Part shown: piece after piece, positions 1 through 10,400 of the stretch
How the letters are laid out: the number at the start of each line of letters is the position of its first letter
Numbering within the stretch: position 1 is the first letter of the stretch
DNA from: Corinectria fuckeliana
Lineage: Eukaryota; Ascomycota; Sordariomycetes; Hypocreales; Nectriaceae
Assembly: GCA_019137255.1 (NCBI GenBank)
Contig: WPDH01000008.1
Coordinates: forward strand, 124,001-188,000
Length of the DNA: 64,000 nucleotides
Direction of reading: 5' to 3'
Position numbers and translations under genes: made by a program
Notes under the pieces: generated by a model
The model's input: the letters and a program-made list of their open reading frames with translations, nothing else
The model's database searches: none
Told to the model about the DNA's origin: nothing

Positions 1-457
1 GAGGTTGACGGGAGCTGAGCAGAATGAACGAACGAAGAGAGGGAGAAAGCTCCAACTGGGAAATTGGCCGTTGGGACCAAGGCGCACCTGGGAGCACCTA
101 CGTATCCGTGCTTGTTTACGCTGTTGTACTGTGCTTCGTCTTGAAGTAGCTCAAAGAATGACATCCGCCCTCCCTCCTGCTATAGGTTGGGACCAGAATC
201 ACGGTCTCAGCCTTGGGCCGCCCCGAGCTAACTGGTTTAGGCCAGGGGGGGGGGTACACCTATTACCTAGGTAGATACACCAAGCAAATCCATGCTGCGA
301 GATTCCAGGGGCCATGTCCAAGCTTCTCCTAGTGCAGTTTAACCCGGATTGCCAGGCCAAGTGCCTGGAGTGAGGCTACCTGCCTTGGCATTGCCGTGAG
401 GAGGCATTGGACAGGCTCACCGGGCTCAGGACAAGAAACTGACCGCCACAGCAATCA
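1..457. other. Left-end stretch, no gene recognised
   Basis: Only short open frames without recognisable domains are present. A short G run lies near 246-255. I see nothing else that I can support. Confidence 0.5.
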
Positions 458-1203
458 ATGTACCCGTACTACGAGACTAACAGCTTATTAGGTGCTGCGG
501 TGGCTGTTGCGGACAAACCTGGCAGTCCGGTCGAGGAGAAAAGCTGTTGGCCGCTTCAGGTCTCTCTTCTCCTACAAAACGGGTGCCCGCCAGTTCTGCA
601 GTTCTTTTCGGTTTCCAATCTTCTTCGTCTCTTTGACATCTCGTCTTCTCCGATCCACCTTCACATCGACGTCTCTTCAGCATATCTCTCCACCTTTACC
701 CCTGGCCTGGTAACCTTCATCGACGCCTGTATCGCTGCTGTTGCCGTCTTCGGTCTCTTCGTTGGCTTGCTCGCCGTTTGGTGGCTCCTCGTGAAGAAGA
801 AGCACGAAGCCCAATCCAAGAACGTGCCCTTCTATCTCAATCAGGTATGCGACATGTCACACTCAACCACCAATTGCCAATTGTACACACCAGGCATATC
901 TGTCATCAGTCAGCTAACTCGCAGTCCTACCTAGACTCTCCTCGCCATCATTAGCACCGACGTCGCCGTCCAGCTCGGCATCCAGATCGTCAACTATCTC
1001 ATCATTTGGTTTGGCGACTTCCGAGTATGGACCACCGCCTTGACGATCCTGTCAAGATGTTACCCACCCAACCCCGTGCCCAAGCCTACTTCTCTCTCTT
1101 GCCCCTCAATGACAACGCCCACAATGTCCTTGAATCTCCCGAAAACAAAAGGTTTCTCTCACTCATCGACTTTCGAGGCAAACAACAAGCTTGCATCAAT
1201 GTA
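458..1203 (+). CDS. Possible small membrane protein or its remnant
   Basis: An ATG at 458 opens a frame that reaches a hydrophobic stretch (about residues 88-110: DACIAAVAVFGLFVGLLAVWW) followed by a basic KKK cluster, which looks like one transmembrane helix and its cytosolic edge. A plausible intron at 845-934 (GTATGC donor, CTAAC, CTAG acceptor) joins in frame to a second hydrophobic segment (IQIVNYLIIWF). The frame then runs in a different register into the start of the downstream FHA kinase and stops near 1203. I do not recognise the family. The overlap with the next gene and the lack of a clear C-terminus suggest a truncated remnant, or an upstream exon set whose real end is lost. Confidence 0.3.
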
Positions 1204-2490
1204 GGCCACTTTCAATCTGCAGACGGTGATGATTCAACCGTGGCAACCATGGGACGCGGCGGCGACATTAAGCTTCCGAACTTGAGTTCGCTTTCCCGCA
1301 TCCAATGCTTATTCAAGACCGACTTTAACACTGGAGTTATCATGATCTACGATAAGTCATGGAATGGTAACACCATGGTTAAGTCCTCCAACTCGGATGC
1401 ACCGACGTTCAATTTCGAGAAGGAACGTGCCAACCAGCCCAAGGTTGTCGTCATGAACGGCATAAACGATGAGCTTGGATTTGGCGGCGAACGCTCCGAT
1501 ATGTTCAGATTCCGCCTGGTCTGGCATCAGGTACCTTCGGCGGATATGGTTCGAGCACGGAGGAACAGGACTCTCTTAGAGACCTCTCGTCTCCAGGAAA
1601 CTGTCCTTGCCGAGACAGAGCAACCATTACAGAGGAGAACCAGACTTCACGGAAATCTCAAGGAGATTTCGCTGAGGTACCTGGTCACAAAAAAGCTTGG
1701 TGGCGGGTCGACTGGTGTGGTGTACGAAGCCCTTGATATGGATAAGGGCTTGTACCTTGCCGTGAAGAGGGTTCGCGACATCACCGATCTAGAGCGGAAG
1801 CGTGTGAACCATGAGGTGAGAATGCTTGAAAGGGTCAAACACGTAAGTGACGCATCATCAGGGCCTGAGACCAAGTACTGATTTCATCGCTAGGACCACA
1901 TCATCTATTTCATCAAGCAACAGACCTGGGCCCTAGGCCAGGTAGACCTCTGCATGACCAAATACGATGGAGACCTTCGCGAGGTGCTCGGAGATTTCTG
2001 GTCTGGCGGAGATGCTACTGTCCTCTTGCACCACATGCTCGGGGCGCTCAAGTACCTCGCAAGGAACCGCCTCGTCCACCGGGATGTGAAACCGGCAAAC
2101 ATCTTTTACGTCAATATCCCACGTTCCTCTGCTTTTGATCCGGCTCCCAGGTTCAAATTCCTACTCGGGGATTTTGGCACCTGCATTGATGAGGGTTCTG
2201 TCGTTCCTCCTGCCGGCACTGGCCTGTACCAATCCCCCGAGAGTGTCCTTGGCCAACAAGAGACATCTAAATCCGATGTGTGGTCTCTCCTTGTCACCGT
2301 CGCTTGGTCTATGAGTGGCAACTTCCGTGACGAGTCGCAGAAACCGTCTTCTATGCTTGTCATGCAGCAGAATATGTCTGCCATGACATTGTCCGATCCC
2401 GCACTCAACCATCTCTCGGGCATGGCAAACATGGACCCACTGCAGCGCGAATCCGCAGCAGTCGTGCTGTCGCGTCTCTACAATGAGTAA
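1027..2490 (+). CDS. FHA-domain serine/threonine protein kinase
   Basis: Two exons, 1027-1842 and 1894-2490, with a 51-bp intron (GTAAGT...CTAG), give 470 aa. The N-terminal half (about 72-168) has an FHA-like core with GRGGDIKLP and a following SR, as expected for phosphothreonine-peptide binding. A linker leads to a kinase domain from about 216: a glycine loop (GGGSTGVV, about 225-232), the ATP-binding lysine (K247 in LAVKR), the helix-C glutamate (E263), HRDVKPAN at about 334-341, DFG at about 364-366, and an SPE in place of APE near 386. All key catalytic residues are present, so it should be active. The start is the first ATG before the conserved N-terminal segment. FHA-first, kinase-second architecture is common in filamentous fungi and differs from Rad53/Chk2 in lacking a second FHA. 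The substrate is unknown. The C-lobe is short, ending soon after the last helices. Confidence 0.85.
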
Positions 2491-3640
2491 GGCTCGCGCC
2501 AATGGTGAGAGACGTCGAATCGACAGTCACGCGTGGAAGAAAAAGGACGAGGAGGCATTGCCTCAATCTCTGGAAGTAGCACAACACCTGTCTTTACCTC
2601 AATGTCGGAACTAGCACAACACCTGTCACTACCTCGAAACTCTGGAAACTACTAGTAGCTTAACCTCTGTCACTACCTCAAATAGCAAACACACAGCTTG
2701 ATTTTGATCTTGAATGGAGCGCTTGAAGTCTTGTGATCTCCCACCACTGTCTACTCACTGCCAGAAACACGATCGTGGATTCCGCAGTCGCACCTCAGCG
2801 GGTGGTTGAACGGCTGAGCGGCTGAGCGGCTGAGCTGGGCTGACGCAGACCAGAGCGTGAGACTCTACTCCCCCCGACCGTCTCTAACTAACACGTGGCC
2901 ACATGTTGATCTTCTATCACGTCTGCCTCTCGCGACTCTTCGACGCTGTGGGATAGTCAGCTGCACGTCCCTCTCAACAACGCCGCTCTGCTTACCCGAA
3001 GAAGCCGAAAGCTCGGCGGCCATTCTGGGTTTCCACCCGCGAAGACTCTGTGACAATCTGCGCGAGAGATACCAGTGAGGAACGCGCTTTTCCCCCTAGG
3101 CAACGTGTTAGATACTCGCTGACCTCTATTCGCCAGCCCCGACCACCTCGCTGATAGTGCGCTGGTGCCAAGCGACCCGAACCCGATCTCTACGATGCTG
3201 CACTCGGACCGACAAGCTACGAAGCCCAGCGACCGGACGAAGCATGCATCATTGGCTTTACGAGTCAAGATGGGGCTTTGACGATGCACACGAGTCGCCC
3301 GAACGCTCACGACCCCCCACGAAAGCGATCCTACGCTGCGCCGACACCACATCAAACAATCCCCTCAATAACGCGAAGCACTACTACGTTCCTGCGGTCG
3401 ATCAAGCGAAAGGCGACACGAGACGCTGACGGCCCTGCGCCGCTGCTGAACAGGTTGTGGTTGAGTGGTGCAAGAGCCGGGCTGGAAATAAATGCAAGGA
3501 GAGTGGCCCAGAACGGGACCAAGGACGAGACTCGCGATGCGCGAAGAATGGGGCTGAGATAGTCCAAGTGGCGGGGAAGGAAATGGATTGGGGCCGTCAG
3601 GTTGGCGTCGTGACTTGTAGCTAGCTGCCTTGTGCCCTTG
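2491..3640. other. Intergenic, short degenerate repeats
   Basis: No gene is recognised. Near 2577-2640 a short unit (TAGCACAACACCTGTC) occurs twice with spacing of about 35 bp, and at 2812-2836 the octamer GGCTGAGC is repeated in tandem. Short open frames at 3157-3562 show no domain I can name. Confidence 0.5.
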
Positions 3641-3689
3641 ATGAATGACCTGTTATCCCACTTTGAAGCTCAAGGTGCTCCAAGGTATG

Positions 3690-5060
3690 CTCGGCGAACC
3701 GCCTGAATGTTGCCGTCACAACAGTTTGCCTGGAGATAATCCTCAATGTCGTTTTTGCTTCCTTCGCGGCCGAGACCAGCCTGCTTGATGCTACCGAGCC
3801 CAAAGCATCAGGGGAACAAAAAGCAGAGTTAGCGACCCGAACGAAATGTGACAGTGACATTCGGCAGGGACTTACGGAGTATATGCGTCGGAGAAGACAC
3901 CGGTGTTGACCGCAACCACGCCATGCTCGAGCATCTCGATCAAGCGAACAGCACGGTTGAGGTCTTGGGTGGAGATGTATGTAACCAAGCACACGTCGCA
4001 CTTATTGGCGGGCCTCGATGACCTCTTCTTCCTCGTGTCGAAACAGAAGATGGGCACCACGGGGCCGAATATTTCCTCAAAGGGGGGTCGCATGTTCTTG
4101 TCGACGTTGCTTGGGAACGCTGGCTCGTAGAAGTTGGGGCTTGGAGGGAGAGAGGTTCGTTGTCGCGTTCAAATCCTGTCTCTGGTTCAAACACGTCGTC
4201 AGTTACATACTCGTTTAGAGGCAGAAATTGCCCAGGTCTGAGTGCTTCTTGCCTCCAGCCTCTACCTTGCCGCCCGGTTTGACTGCGTCCTCGACGAGGC
4301 CAGAAACCCTGTCCGTAGACGCGGGGGTGACGAGCGGGCCGTGTGTGGTCTTCGCATCAAGGCCATGTCAGACATGGAAGCGGCCGGCGGCGTCCTTGAG
4401 CTTCTTGAGGGTGTCGCTCGAATGGCGCATGAGGATCTTGCTGACGCTTGTGGAGCCTGTGAAGGAGATCTTGTTGGCGATTTCCGAGCTGCACATCGCC
4501 TGGCCGACCTCCGGGGTGAGGTCCAGCGCCGACACGATGTTGACCTCGCCGGCGGGGTCACCGGCCCTCGCGCTGAGGACGGCCAGGGGCGTTCGCGGTG
4601 AACGGGTCTCGCCGGCCGTCTTGACGACGATGGCGCGACCGGCAGCCAAGGCCGGGGCGAGCTTCCGTGTGACCATGGCGGCGGGTAAGTTCCATCTACG
4701 CGTGTAAGTAGGATTGGCAGACGGCGCTCTTCGCGGGGAGCTACACGGCATGCATGGGCATGGGTGGGCGAGGGAGGCAGGAAGCACGGCGTGCTGAGGT
4801 TGTAGACTCCAACGGGACGCTTAATGACAGAGGTCTTGGAAGCCCGGCGCACCCCTCGAGGAAGCTGGCGGCGAAGGAGACCTCGCCGAGGGCATCCGGC
4901 GCGGCGTCGCCGTTCTCTCAGGTGATCACGGCGGCCAGAACTTTCTTGTTGTCCATGACGAGGTCGAACCAGCGGCTTGATCTGAGAAGAGTCCGGACAG
5001 TCAGCATGTGTTGTTACACTGAGAAATGGTTGCGGGGTGCCTCGTCGAATACATCATTGG
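3690..5060 (-). pseudogene. Succinate-semialdehyde dehydrogenase pseudogene (ALDH family)
   Basis: Read on the minus strand, pieces in different frames line up in order with the NAD(P)-dependent aldehyde dehydrogenase fold, closest to succinate-semialdehyde dehydrogenase of the GABA shunt. They include a helical piece (RWFDLVMDNK, near 4960), an ENG-containing piece followed by LGEVSFAASFLE (near 4890), NLPAAMVTRKLAPALAAG (near 4680), the cofactor-binding FTGST (near 4460), PFEEIFGPVVPIF (near 4080), VNTGVFSDAYTP (near 3880) and IKQAGLGREGS (near 3790). The expected IT-W-ENG reads IT-stop-ENG (TGG to TGA). The catalytic glutamate/cysteine block between FTGST and EEIFGP is disrupted, and the last intron has a good GTAAGT donor but no AG at the expected acceptor. 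Several frameshifts are needed. It is clearly dead, but the ancestry is easy to read. Confidence 0.8.
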
Positions 5061-5793
5061 CGGCCATGTCTTGGACGTAGACACGCGCGGGGCGTCCCGG
5101 CCCGTACATAGATAGCATCGAGGCGGGCCTAGAGCTCGCAGGCAGTACACCAAGGACTCGATGGCCGCAAATCGAGAGCTGGTCTGGACTCGCGACGAAC
5201 TCATTGGCTCCCGATGTTAAGACAGTGACGACACTATCAAAGGCGACTACGTAGTGCTGGGGAAGCTCGAGACGCTCATTTGCTCGTACGTGGGCATCAG
5301 CATCTCGTCGGGGAGTACGACTCTACGGCATGCCTGCACTCTAGAGAGTCCCGGCATCCGGGTGGGGGGGACCTCAAAAGGACGTCAAGTGCAAGTGCAA
5401 GTGCAGGTGCAAGTCTCGATAGCTGTCAGCGACATGCCTTGGCGCTGTTTGTGTCGCCCACGTACATAACTCTCCTCTTGGTAGATCCCCCACAAGGCCG
5501 TGATGGTGCATCGCGAGCAGTGGCCAATCTACGAACAAGTCACAGGAGCATGATGACGTTCTTCTCTCATAACAACGGGTTGATTAGATGAACGAATAAC
5601 AATAATAACCATCAATGCAAGTACCAATCGTGTGCTCAGCCATCCTCGTCGTCCATGCCGCTCATCAGCTTGCTTCCACACCACTTCCAACTTCGACTGT
5701 CCGCCTTTGTAGCTTGGAAGATCCCCCATACTAGCCATCCTAGAGAGATCCTCTGAAGCAACAGGTCCAGTTCAGACGTACCAGACGTCTTCA
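5061..5793. other. Intergenic; short hexamer repeat
   Basis: 5061-5200 may hold the decayed N-terminal exon of the dehydrogenase (a DMAANDVFDEA-like piece on the minus strand). A run of the hexamer CAAGTG/CAGGTG, about five units, lies at 5386-5416. No independent gene is seen. Confidence 0.45.
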
Positions 5794-7925
5794 TCAGCCA
5801 CGCTTTGACTGTCTTGTCTTTGACCCTCCCTTATCCTTGGTCACGCCTCGTGCATGCTTTGTCGCCGCAGCCGTAGCTTCCCCCTTGACCTCCCTCCTCA
5901 ACCTCCTCTCATTTCTCGCTGTTCTCTCCTCCTCAGATTTCTTTTGCGCCGCTGCCATGGCTTTCCTCTCTTCTGCCTCGTCGACTTTCTTTCCCTCTGC
6001 CCTCTGCCCTCTCATCCGTTTCCTCTCGCTTCTCGCCTTCTCGTCCTCAGATGCCTTCTTTTTCTCCGCTGCTGCAGCTTTCCTCTTTCCCGCCTGCTCG
6101 GCTTTCTTCTTCTCCACCCTCTTGAGTCTCCTATTTTTCCGGTGGGCATTACCCACCCTTTCCTCCTCCTCGGCTTTCTTTCTCGCCGCCGCTATAGCTT
6201 CCTCCTTCTTCGCCGCGACTATCGGAGCCCGCGAGCTACGACGAACCGCTCGAGGGATTGTCTCGGCGCCATCTGCAGACCGGGGCGAAGATTGGATACC
6301 AGCCTGTCTGGCACGTGAGCCATGGCCAAGCTTCGGCTCTTTGGCATTCCGGCTTGCCGAAGAGTCTTCGTCGGTGGTGACTTTCCTCTTCGCAGCCTTG
6401 GACCCAGCCTTGCTAGGCTTCTGCCTCGAAGAAGGGCCTGCGTCGGTGGTGATGCTGCTTTGCGTAGTCAAGGGTCCAACCTCGTTCGCCTCATCTTGTG
6501 CCAACTCAGCCTCGACCAAAGGAATCTGCTCTAGAACCCATCGCACTAGCATGTCATGGCGGCGGGCATCCCGAATGCTTTTTTCGCAATCGTGCGTCTC
6601 ACGATAGAACTCGTTGATATGCTCTAGGCGTGTATTGTGAATCTGGAGCTCGTTTTTGGCTGCTTCTTCTTTACGCCGACAATCGTCCAACTCTTTTAGG
6701 TGACTGGAATCGGACATGAGCGAAGGATGTCGAGCTTTCTCAGCAGCCTCTGACCTGGCCCTCTCAAAAGCAGCCTTAGCTTGCTCCTGTGCAGAAGCGA
6801 GCTGCCACATTGTGCCAAAGTCACGCAACACTTCCAGAGTCTCATGAGGGTACAGCAGGCCCGACTCCATAATCTTTTCAATAGCCTTGTCGCGACCAGG
6901 CTTTAGGCGCTCGACGGACGCGGTATGCCGGTCAAACCACCAGTACTCATAGTTGAGATACTCGATCCATGTCGTGAGTCTGTCTTGTTTCTCGGGGTCT
7001 TCGTTTAGTTCGAACGGCTGGACGAAGTTGTGTTGGGCCAGGCGGTGTTTTACCGCCCTAGCGTAGTCGAGGAACCCATCATAGCCATGTTCTCTGATGT
7101 CCCGTCGCCGCTCTTGCCGCTGATATTGCTTCCACTCCCATGACTCCTTGTGTTTTGATAGATTTGACTCAGCCTCGGCTACCTTCTGGTCACGGCTAGA
7201 CCGGCTGTACATGCGCATCATGTCGTGTTTCAGCTGCTTCATAAATGCTGGGAAGCCCCCGTCGTCCTCTTCAAGATTTCGGTTATCGCGTTGCCATTCG
7301 CGGAAATTCTCCCACCTCTTCCATTGTCTTGAGTACACCTCCCAGGGTTCCCTTGTGTCGTCAGGATTTTTCCAAGGCTCCAGCATCTCCTGATATTTCT
7401 CTTGGTTCGTACAGACATCCTCAAGTAGACGTAAAGGGAATACCGGGCGACCACCAGCTCCGACAAGTTTATGAAAGGCCTCGGTTTCATCGCGTTTGGC
7501 ATGGGCATTACGGTCGGATAAGTCCAATGAGTCGGACGAGTCGGATGAGTCGGGTTGATCCATCTCTACGCGTTGCAGCCGTGCGTTAAGCTCGTCGGGA
7601 TTGACTTGTTGCATAAAGTGCGCTAGTTCACAAGCCCTCCTATGCTTTGTTAGTGAACAGTGGAGCGACCAAGCCGGCTAGGAAGAACAGCTTACCTCAA
7701 CTTGGCGGAAAGTTTGAGCCGTTCGTCATTTGTCACGGTTGTGAATTCAAGAACATCAAGGTGTAATTCGCCGTCAGGTCGAATCTGGTCCTTCACAATT
7801 GCAGCAAGCTTCGGGGTGGCAAGAGTCATCATGTTTTTGACCGTCAATGTCTGCGCAGTTGGTTCTGGTTCTGATTGTGGCTGTGGGGAATCCGGCCTGT
7901 TGAAAGCTGGATCTGGAGACGCCAT
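5794..7925 (-). CDS. Coiled-coil protein of unknown function, lysine/alanine-rich tail
   Basis: Two exons, 7925-7696 and 7639-5794, are joined across a 56-bp intron (GTAAGC donor, ACTAAC branch, TAG acceptor) and give 691 aa. The N-terminus (about 1-35) is proline-rich. A short conserved-looking segment then ends in a DSSDSSDS stretch. The middle (about 120-390) is a charged, tryptophan- and tyrosine-rich helical region (for example TTWIEYLNYEYWWFDRH) predicted to be coiled coil. The last 200 residues are an almost pure K/E/R/A heptad-like region with basic clusters that could serve as nuclear signals. No catalytic motif is visible. The architecture recalls lineage-expanded fungal coiled-coil families, but I cannot name a function. 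The open frame is long and intact, so it is probably expressed. A purine-rich tandem repeat lies just upstream of the start. Confidence 0.8.
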
Positions 7926-8510
7926 TTTGCCGTCGATTGAGAGCCGAGATTCGAGGAGAGCAAATGGCAGATGGCAGAGAACAGAGGGCAGAGGACGGGA
8001 GGGCAGAGTGCAGAGAACCGGAGAGCAGAGTGCAGAGAACAGGAGAACGGAGAGCAGAGAAACCTGATGGGTACATGGGTGTATAGAGGGAGGCGGGGGT
8101 TCTTTGTTGATTGTGGCACTTGGTCAAAGCCTCAGCACCGCTCGCAGCTGAGTCATCGCTGGATGTAGGTACTGACTACCTAACCAATGTGCCTCCGAAC
8201 TCCTTGGTGTGGTATCTAAATACTCATATGTCACGTTGGTACATTGACGGCGATCGAGAGATGGCCAACAGATACATAGTGTCCAAATTTTCCTCACTGC
8301 CGACATGTCCTGGAACAGTGTGTCTGCTCGGACTGCCGGAGAGTTAGAGGGCCCAGCTCCGGGTTGGTTAGCAGTTGTTTGCTCCCCAGTGAAGGCAATT
8401 AAGCGCGCACGCCCCGCCGTATCGAACATACCTGTAGCACCTCTTTCATTATATTTCTCCCACACTCTCTTTCCCTTCCCCTCACCTTCCTAGAACAAGC
8501 AACCGTCAAC
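7926..8510. other. Divergent intergenic region with purine-rich tandem repeat
   Basis: This separates the minus-strand coiled-coil gene from the plus-strand FHA gene, so both promoters should lie here. Degenerate copies of a GGCAGAGNNCAGAGAAC-like unit occupy about 7965-8070. A pyrimidine-rich stretch precedes the FHA start at 8440-8500, typical of fungal core promoters. Confidence 0.55.
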
Positions 8511-9529
8511 ATGGATGTCACCGACCTTGTGGCTCGTGTGTATCCTCACATCGATGTTGGAGACTTCACATCCGATGCAATAGAGGCCAGCTCGCTATCT
8601 GTGGCCGCAAAACATCCCCATCCTAGACGTCTTGCTCCAGGCGAGCGGTCAAGGTACCCCAACCGGCCACTCGAAGACTACCTGCCATGCCTGGAGATAA
8701 GGCTCAGCCAACTCCCGAGAGACTCGCGAGGAGTTGTCTTCGGATCGGACGAGAAATGTGATGTAGTCCTTGACTCCGAACGCATCAGCCAGTTTCACTT
8801 TGCCCTAACCTTCGACGAAGACAAGCGCTTTATCTTGAAGGACTTAGGTTCTCTCTGGGGAACCAAGGTCAGTTACGACGAGCAAGAACTGGACTTTCGA
8901 TCGAACTTCACCTGGATAATTGGAAACTTTTGGACCTGCTTCCCGACTACCGACGGGTTGACGAGCGACGATGGCCCAAAATGGTCGTTAAGAGCCTCAA
9001 AGAGGCCGTGGAAAATGACAGCGATCCGATCCTGAGCCAGATCCTGGGCGTGCTTGTGAGGATGCTGGTCATATCACCAAGCGATCGGTCTTCCTCCAAG
9101 TCATGCCTTGAAATGGTGAAGAAGTACGACGCGCTCGACTCCGGCGACCGAACGCCAACTCAGGCTTCTTACAATGCCGAGAAGGGCACACCGCAGTGGC
9201 GGTTGGAGTCGCTCTCCAACCCAAAAAGTACGTTGAAGAGACCCGCTGCGTTTGAGGAATCTCTGCCGCCATCGGTCGGCCCGACTGTAAAGCGTCGAAA
9301 GGCGCCAGGCAGTCCCGATGATGGCAGTTCGGCCCAAGATTGGCCGACGGTGATTGGGGCTTCCGTCCCAGCTCCTCTACCAGATGGCAATCTGGTAGAT
9401 AGCTCCCCGGGAGGGGGATCATCGCATGGCCTGTCAGAACTAACCCATGTTAGTGAAACTAGGATGGAGAGCGACGGGCCATCAGAGGGCTCAACGCCCC
9501 GGCAGAGTGTTTCCGAGGAACAGCGTTGA
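8511..9529 (+). pseudogene. FHA-kinase family gene lacking its kinase domain
   Basis: The ATG at 8511 opens 174 codons. Residues of about 60-140 form an FHA domain (VVFGSDEKCDVVL, then RISQFHF, then a DLGSLWGTKV turn) ending in FTWIIGN, which in FHA kinases sits just before the kinase. From about 8920 a different frame carries what follows a kinase core in such proteins: LLPDYRRV...VRMLVISPSDRSSSKSCLE, the end of a kinase C-lobe, then a low-complexity proline/serine tail with a basic KRRK patch to a stop at 9529. Roughly 250 kinase codons (glycine loop, HRD, DFG) are absent and the two parts are out of frame. A cryptic intron at 8868-8992 (GTCAGT donor, AAG acceptor) would restore the frame but remove the end of the FHA domain, so a short FHA-only protein is also possible. 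Confidence 0.7.
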
Positions 9530-9955
9530 AGAGCAGGGACCGAGAGACATAAGGACAAAGGGCTAGGAATTTCATGTACAAAGGTTAGCATTTAGATGGC
9601 AGGAGAGCGGTTTTTGTTTCGGAATACTGATAGAGAAAGACAGATGGCGTGGCGGACAGATGAAGAGCTTATGTTGGATGGACGAATCTGGGGAGCAAGG
9701 CAGAGATACACCAGAATCTCGGCACTGAATGAGGTGGCACGCATCTTGGAGGGTTGGGAATGTCTCAAGTACGGACGTACAAAGCAGTGAGAACTTAGAC
9801 GGCCAAATAGACAAAGATGTTCGGAATAGCAATACCCTCATGCTGTTCCCCTCAATCCAGCCCATGCGAACGACTTTCACATTGCCCATGTGGTGCCAAC
9901 ATCGAGAGATCAACGATTACTCGCCACGAGCTCCTCAGCTGACCATGGGATGCCG
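9530..9955. other. Intergenic, no gene recognised
   Basis: Short open frames only, with no recognisable domain or repeat. Confidence 0.45.
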
Positions 9956-9959
9956 GGCC

Positions 9960-10400
9960 CGGGCTTCAAACCTAGTGGACAATCTGGCCAGCCTCACAGC
10001 CCCGATGCCGTTCACGCAGACGTCCGCATTCCGATGCTTGAAGCGCTGGTAATGCTGCGACTTGAACGCGTCGGCAACGCCGATGAAGGCCGGCCAGATG
10101 ACGGCGTAGAAAGGATATTGGTATTGGTCTCGATCGGCTCGATCGTCTCGACGTTGGACCGCATGTAGCGGTGTCCGAGTAGACGGTCGTTCGGGGGGAT
10201 GTGTTTGATGAGTAGCGCTCGTGTTCGGCTCGGTTTAGAGATGATCTGTAGGATAGGAGAGTTCTACGCCAAAGACTTTGAGGCTCTGGACGGTAGCGCA
10301 GACATCTTCGTCGGGAGTGTATCGACAGCTGGATTCTAGGGAGTCGATGAAGTGGAGGATGCTTTCGATCTAGTTCTAGCACAAAAGAGACTCGGAGGTG
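9960..10400 (-). pseudogene. Degenerate remnant, possibly a fungal transcription factor C-terminus
   Basis: Minus-strand pieces in shifting frames read as helical protein. One is a segment like ILHFIDSLESSC (near 10350), then KHIPPNDRLLGHRYMRSNVE (near 10180), then YPFYAVIWPAFIGVADAFK (near 10100) and QHYQRFKHR (near 10040). The last block, a Y/W-rich helix followed by a basic amphipathic helix, resembles the end of Zn2Cys6-type regulators. At least one frameshift and stop codons interrupt it. Family assignment is tentative. Confidence 0.35.

Noticed and set aside
5837..6607. Plus-strand 256-codon hydrophobic frame as a membrane protein
   Set aside because: It is the antisense of the lysine/glutamate-rich tail of the coiled-coil gene, whose codons read as Phe/Leu/Ser on the other strand.
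8868..8992. Intron restoring one continuous FHA protein
   Set aside because: The phase works, but it would remove the conserved end of the FHA domain and uses a weak AAG acceptor, so kinase-domain deletion is preferred. Kept as an alternative in the feature.
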